Source of the DNA: Bacteroidota bacterium | GTDB lineage: Bacteria; Bacteroidota; Bacteroidia; Chitinophagales; Chitinophagaceae | Length of the DNA: 64,000 bases | Assembly: GCA_013289175.1 (NCBI GenBank) | Contig: JABDAN010000005.1 | Location: 1 to 64,000, forward strand | Reading direction: 5' to 3' | Shown here: positions 60,827 through 64,000 of the stretch, piece after piece | Numbering within the stretch: the first letter of the stretch is position 1 | Layout of the letters: each line of letters begins with the position of its first letter | Made by a program: the position numbers and the translations under genes | The notes under the pieces: model-generated | What the model saw: only the letters and a program-made list of their open reading frames with translations | The model's database searches: none | Told to the model about the DNA's origin: nothing

Positions 60827-62726
60827 ATGTGACAGCTTTTATGGCGAATTCTATCTTTGTCCCGGCGGGTTGTTGGTTTTCATCAAAGAGGTCCGTGATC
60901 TTAACACTGTCGGAGCCGTCGGAATGTTGATTGAAAATATTGATTCTATCCTGGGTGAGTTTCATTCCAACACTTTTATGAAAAGGTTTGTTCAGTTGAT
61001 TGTAAACCCGGGACTGGTCCCTTCCGATTCCATTGTCCTGTATGGTATAGTGGATCATATTGTTCTTTAATTTGACTTGCACACAAATTTTCAGATCCGG
61101 TCGCTCGCTGGGTCCGATGCCATGGTTAATGGCATTTTCCAGGAAAGGCTGAACCAGCAGTGCTGGTACGTGAAATTCGCCATGCAAAAGCTGGGGATCC
61201 ATGGTACAACAATAAACAAATTTGTTGTTGAAGCGCAGCTGTTCCAGGTCGATGTATAGTTGCAAGGAGCTGATATCCTTATTGATTTCAATGAACTCAT
61301 TGATGCTGCTGTCTAGTATGGTCCGAATAAAACGTGCGAATTTATTGAGGTAGTCAGAGGCGAGTTTTTTCTCGTTCTGCATGATAAAATTTTCGATACT
61401 ATTCAGGCTGTTAAAAAAAAAGTGCGGATTCATTTGAGCCTGAAGGGCCTGCATTTCCGTTTCGGCTATTTTTTGCCTGTACTGGGATTCGTTGCGGAGT
61501 TTTTTTGTCTGGAAGGACTTGTAAAGTAAAACAGCCACGAAAAGAAGAAGGAAGAAACCAACACCACTCAGGACCAGCAAGATGTTTTTAAATTCCAACT
61601 GTTTTCGCTGGGCCTCAGTGAGTTGTTTGAGCGTATTGTATTCCAGTTCTTTTTTTTTGACCGTCCATTCCGATTCGGTTACGATGACATCCCGACGGTT
61701 ATTTTCGGAGAACAGGGAATCCCGGATAGATTTAAACATCTTAAAATAATACAAGGATGAATCCTTGTTTTTCAGGTCGTCATATACAGAGGACAGGGCA
61801 TCTGCCGCCTGGGAGCGGCCCTCTGCAAAATGAGTTTGTGTTGCCAGTTGGAGGGCCCGGGTCAGAAGCACCGTTTTGTCGTGGTCGGTAATATGTTTTA
61901 AATATTTGGCCTGCGCCAGATAGGCCTGGTATTCATTTCTGATGTCTCCATTTTTTCTGGCTACCTCAATAGCCTTGTTAAAATAATAACCGGCTGAATC
62001 CGTCTGGTTGTTGATCGCAAATAATTTCCCATAACCATTATAGAACTGGGACAAAACATAAGGTTCTTTGGTCCGGAGGGCAAAGGGCATGCCGGTGTCC
62101 AAATTTTTTTTTGCATCACTGAACAATCCCTGTTCCAGATCACATCGGTGAAGGAGCTCATAATTTATGGCTACGCCGTGCCAGGCATTCAACTGCATAT
62201 TTATCCCGATGGCTTCCGTCGCATATTTACGGCACTTTGCGTATTCCCGCAGGGATGCAAAATTCTCTCCAATGTTATTGAGTCCGACTGCCTCTAATCG
62301 CTTCGATCCACAGGATCTGGCCAGGTCAATGGCTTTAAAATAGGCTGTATTGCTTTGTTCAAAATTGCCTCCCGAAGAGAACAAAATTCCCAGATTGATG
62401 TCTGCCAGGGCCATACCATACGTAAAATGAAGGGAGTCGCTTAGAAATGCTACTCTTTGATAATAGGCAAAGGATTTGTCCACATCTGTTTCACTCAACA
62501 TATAACTGAGGTGGTGAAGCACGTGAATTTTCAGCGAATCATTCGGCGTATACTCGTTCAGCCATTGGGTCAGGCTGTCTACTTCATTTTTCTGGGCCTG
62601 AATAAACCGGGGAAGGACAACCAAAAAAAAGATAAAAAAAAGGGCACGGAAGGGTTGGAGGTTAGGGGTTATATAATTCTTTAATTTTTTTCCCTTTGAC
62701 GGGTTATTCTTGTAATCAGCAATCAT
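60795..62726 (-). CDS. LytS-type sensor histidine kinase with TPR sensor domain
   Basis: This 643-residue kinase starts with a signal/first span (RALFFIFFLVVLPRFIQAQ, about 28-46). A periplasmic helical repeat domain (about 47-370) follows with several TPR-like units (e.g. MALADINLGILFSSGGNF, AVGLNNIGENFASLREY). Next is a span (NILLVLSGVGFFLLLFVAVL, about 376-395), then the histidine kinase domain with AQMNPHFFFNSLNSIENFIM (H-box of the LytS/HisKA_7TM-like type). The HATPase domain has LLVQPFLENAINHGIG and DNGIGRDQS. It reports to the LytTR regulator. The TPR-containing sensor is common in Bacteroidota and its ligand is unknown. Confidence 0.93.
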   Translation of the reverse strand: MIADYKNNPSKGKKLKNYITPNLQPFRALFFIFFLVVLPRFIQAQKNEVDSLTQWLNEYTPNDSLKIHVLHHLSYMLSETDVDKSFAYYQRVAFLSDSLHFTYGMALADINLGILFSSGGNFEQSNTAYFKAIDLARSCGSKRLEAVGLNNIGENFASLREYAKCRKYATEAIGINMQLNAWHGVAINYELLHRCDLEQGLFSDAKKNLDTGMPFALRTKEPYVLSQFYNGYGKLFAINNQTDSAGYYFNKAIEVARKNGDIRNEYQAYLAQAKYLKHITDHDKTVLLTRALQLATQTHFAEGRSQAADALSSVYDDLKNKDSSLYYFKMFKSIRDSLFSENNRRDVIVTESEWTVKKKELEYNTLKQLTEAQRKQLEFKNILLVLSGVGFFLLLFVAVLLYKSFQTKKLRNESQYRQKIAETEMQALQAQMNPHFFFNSLNSIENFIMQNEKKLASDYLNKFARFIRTILDSSINEFIEINKDISSLQLYIDLEQLRFNNKFVYCCTMDPQLLHGEFHVPALLVQPFLENAINHGIGPSERPDLKICVQVKLKNNMIHYTIQDNGIGRDQSRVYNQLNKPFHKSVGMKLTQDRINIFNQHSDGSDSVKITDLFDENQQPAGTKIEFAIKAVTYANAQSYSDR

Positions 62727-62757
62727 TAACAGCTTAGATTTTTTCTAAGGTAAACAA

Positions 62758-63816
62758 TTATGTATTTGCTTTTTGCATCAAAGCCTGCGGTGTCCGGGCC
62801 ATGATCCACATGTCATAAAGCAAATTGGACTTGTCAGCATAATCTATATCCAGGTTAATTCTCTCAAGGTCGGACATAATGGACTGGCCTCTTTTTTTTA
62901 TTTGCCAGAGGCCTGTAATGCCTGCGGGTGCCAGAAATCTTTTGGCAAGCACATCGGTGGTAAGTGTTTCGGCTTCGTACAAGGGTAAAGGGCGATTGCC
63001 GACCAGGGACATGTTCCCCATGAGGACGTTCAACAACTGTGGCAGTTCGTCCAAACTGGTATTTCTTAGAAACTTTCCTACGCGGGTGATACGTGGGTCA
63101 TTTTCAATTTTGAAAAACCGCACCAATTCTGAGTCCCGGTATTGGTTTAAGTGGGCAAATTTGTTTCTGCATTGATCGGCACCCGTAAACATCGTTCTGA
63201 ATTTGTAGAAATCAAATATGCGATATCCCTTTCCGGCTCTTTGGGAAATGTAGAAAATTTTGCCACGGGACTCCATCCGAATCGCACACGCGATACATAA
63301 AAAGACCGGGGTGAGAAAAACGAGTGCCGTAAAGCTTACCAGTATGTCGAAGCTTCTCTTTAAAAACCCTTGAAGGGTTTTGGGTAACCGGACCCGGAGG
63401 GTTTCTCTTTCCGGTTCATGGTGACCTTTTTTGAACTTTTGCAGAAAACGGATTTTTGTAGCCAAACAGTCTTCATCCCATTCTTTTAGGTTGAGGAGAT
63501 CATCTACCGATTGATGGCAGACGAAAAGGTCGTTTTCCCGGAGGGTTAAGTTGTCCGCATGAATTATAAAAGGTATGTGGCTGAGACCTTCCTGTTTGGA
63601 TAAGATACGGGCCCATTGTCTGACAGCTGCCAATCCGAACGCCGATTCGCAACATATCACCTCCGGCTGGAGTGTATTTTCCCGGCTGAGGGCAGCCATC
63701 ACCTCCTCAAGATTGCAGGAAGCATAACCGTGCTTATAAATACTGACCAGTTTTGTAATGTTTGCACGATCGTCGCCGATATAGTAGAAGCCCGTCATGC
63801 TTTCCCGCAATTTCAT
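62758..63816 (-). CDS. undecaprenyl-phosphate sugar phosphotransferase with receiver-like N-terminal domain
   Basis: The C-terminal half (about 152-350) is a bacterial sugar-transferase domain: one membrane re-entrant helix (FDILVSFTALVFLTPVFLCI, about 155-174), KIFYISQRAGKGYRIFDFYK, FRTMFTGAD, RVGKFLRNTSLDELPQLLNV and GNMSLVGNRPLPLYE, as in WcaJ/PglC-type enzymes. These transfer a sugar phosphate to undecaprenyl phosphate to start a surface glycan. The N-terminal 130 residues are not the usual multi-span membrane domain. They look like a degenerate receiver: PEVICCESAFG in the phosphoacceptor position and ATKIRFLQKFKKG as the last helix, with the Asp apparently lost. It may regulate the enzyme (inference). 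It starts the - strand run just before the LytS/LytT pair. Confidence 0.87.
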   Translation of the reverse strand: MKLRESMTGFYYIGDDRANITKLVSIYKHGYASCNLEEVMAALSRENTLQPEVICCESAFGLAAVRQWARILSKQEGLSHIPFIIHADNLTLRENDLFVCHQSVDDLLNLKEWDEDCLATKIRFLQKFKKGHHEPERETLRVRLPKTLQGFLKRSFDILVSFTALVFLTPVFLCIACAIRMESRGKIFYISQRAGKGYRIFDFYKFRTMFTGADQCRNKFAHLNQYRDSELVRFFKIENDPRITRVGKFLRNTSLDELPQLLNVLMGNMSLVGNRPLPLYEAETLTTDVLAKRFLAPAGITGLWQIKKRGQSIMSDLERINLDIDYADKSNLLYDMWIMARTPQALMQKANT

Positions 63817-63925
63817 AGAAGAGGTTTAATGGTAATGATATTCAACACGTGCGACTTGAATACGATACCAAATTAAACCGATAGCATGCGGGAAAAAAGC
63901 GGGAATGTGTAACCTGCTCAATTGA

Positions 63926-64000
63926 TCATGTAACTGGCGGGTAGGCCACAACTTCTTGGCGGGACACCCCCAAACCGTCTATTCCCAGCTCAACGATGTC
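63926..64000 (-). CDS. C-terminal end of an unidentified gene (partial, continues beyond window)
   Basis: The minus strand from the window edge reads 24 codons ending TGA: DIVELGIDGLGVSRQEVVAY, PPVT. It is protein-like and co-directional with the sugar transferase, so it is probably the 3' end of the next upstream gene. Nothing more can be said, and a chance frame is possible. Confidence 0.3.
   Translation of the reverse strand, partial: DIVELGIDGLGVSRQEVVAYPPVT

Overview
This is a chromosomal window from a Bacteroidota bacterium, most likely a Chitinophagaceae-type soil or freshwater organism. That assignment rests on gene content and signals I recognised by eye, without a database search. 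The signs are SusC-like and other TonB-dependent receptors with carboxypeptidase-D-like N-termini, two proteins with type IX secretion C-terminal signals (one type A, one gliding-motility type B), DUF4249 lipoproteins, LytS/LytT-type regulators, a fused E1 alpha/beta 2-oxoacid dehydrogenase, and promoters of the Bacteroidota form (TTTG, about 19 bases, TAnnTTTG).

Layout. 1-5.8 kb is housekeeping on the + strand: a small membrane protein, prs, L25/Ctc, a strong terminator, pth, a fumarylacetoacetate-hydrolase family enzyme and the fused E1 dehydrogenase. 5.8-11.6 kb is on the - strand: an MscS channel, a GH3 beta-glucosidase broken by one frameshift in a run of seven G, a DUF3037/HipA-like kinase pair and a small lipoprotein. 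11.9-26.3 kb (+) holds a 1873-residue secreted FG-GAP/IPT repeat protein, a secreted Xaa-Pro aminopeptidase, and a cluster of a small secreted protein, a TonB-dependent receptor, a DUF4249 lipoprotein and an MG2-like protein. 26.3-29.4 kb has three tRNA genes (Leu-GAG, Gly-GCC, Leu-TAA), each with a clear terminator close downstream, around a histidine kinase and a glycosyltransferase.

29.4-33.1 kb, directly behind the tRNA pair, is an AT-rich accessory stretch. It holds decayed genes (two unidentified, one DUF3175) and one intact-looking cassette: a MauE-like membrane protein, a 77-residue four-cysteine exported peptide, and a membrane-anchored protein of unknown function. A perfect 14-bp hairpin with a T-tract lies inside the cassette.

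33-38.7 kb carries a GNAT acetyltransferase, a sulfatase and a MacB-like permease. 39.5-48.4 kb is a likely phosphoester/redox locus: TonB receptor, beta-helix lipoprotein, YncE-like propeller, purple-acid-phosphatase-like enzyme, di-haem cytochrome c peroxidase, and a convergent mono-haem lipoprotein. 48.4-50.2 kb is sparse and includes gene remnants interrupted by in-frame TGA codons. 50.2-56.7 kb has a second copy of the small lipoprotein family, a barrel-like protein, a phosphodiesterase-like protein, a Gfo/Idh oxidoreductase, an amino-sugar-phosphate isomerase and a DUF885 peptidase. 57-64 kb has a type-B T9SS cargo protein, a KTSC protein, a LytS/LytT pair, a sugar-phosphate transferase with an unusual receiver-like N-terminus, and the tail of one more - strand gene.

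The best candidates for something undescribed are the MauE-like/four-Cys peptide/anchored-protein cassette with its internal terminator hairpin, and the receiver-headed sugar transferase. Functions of both are inference.
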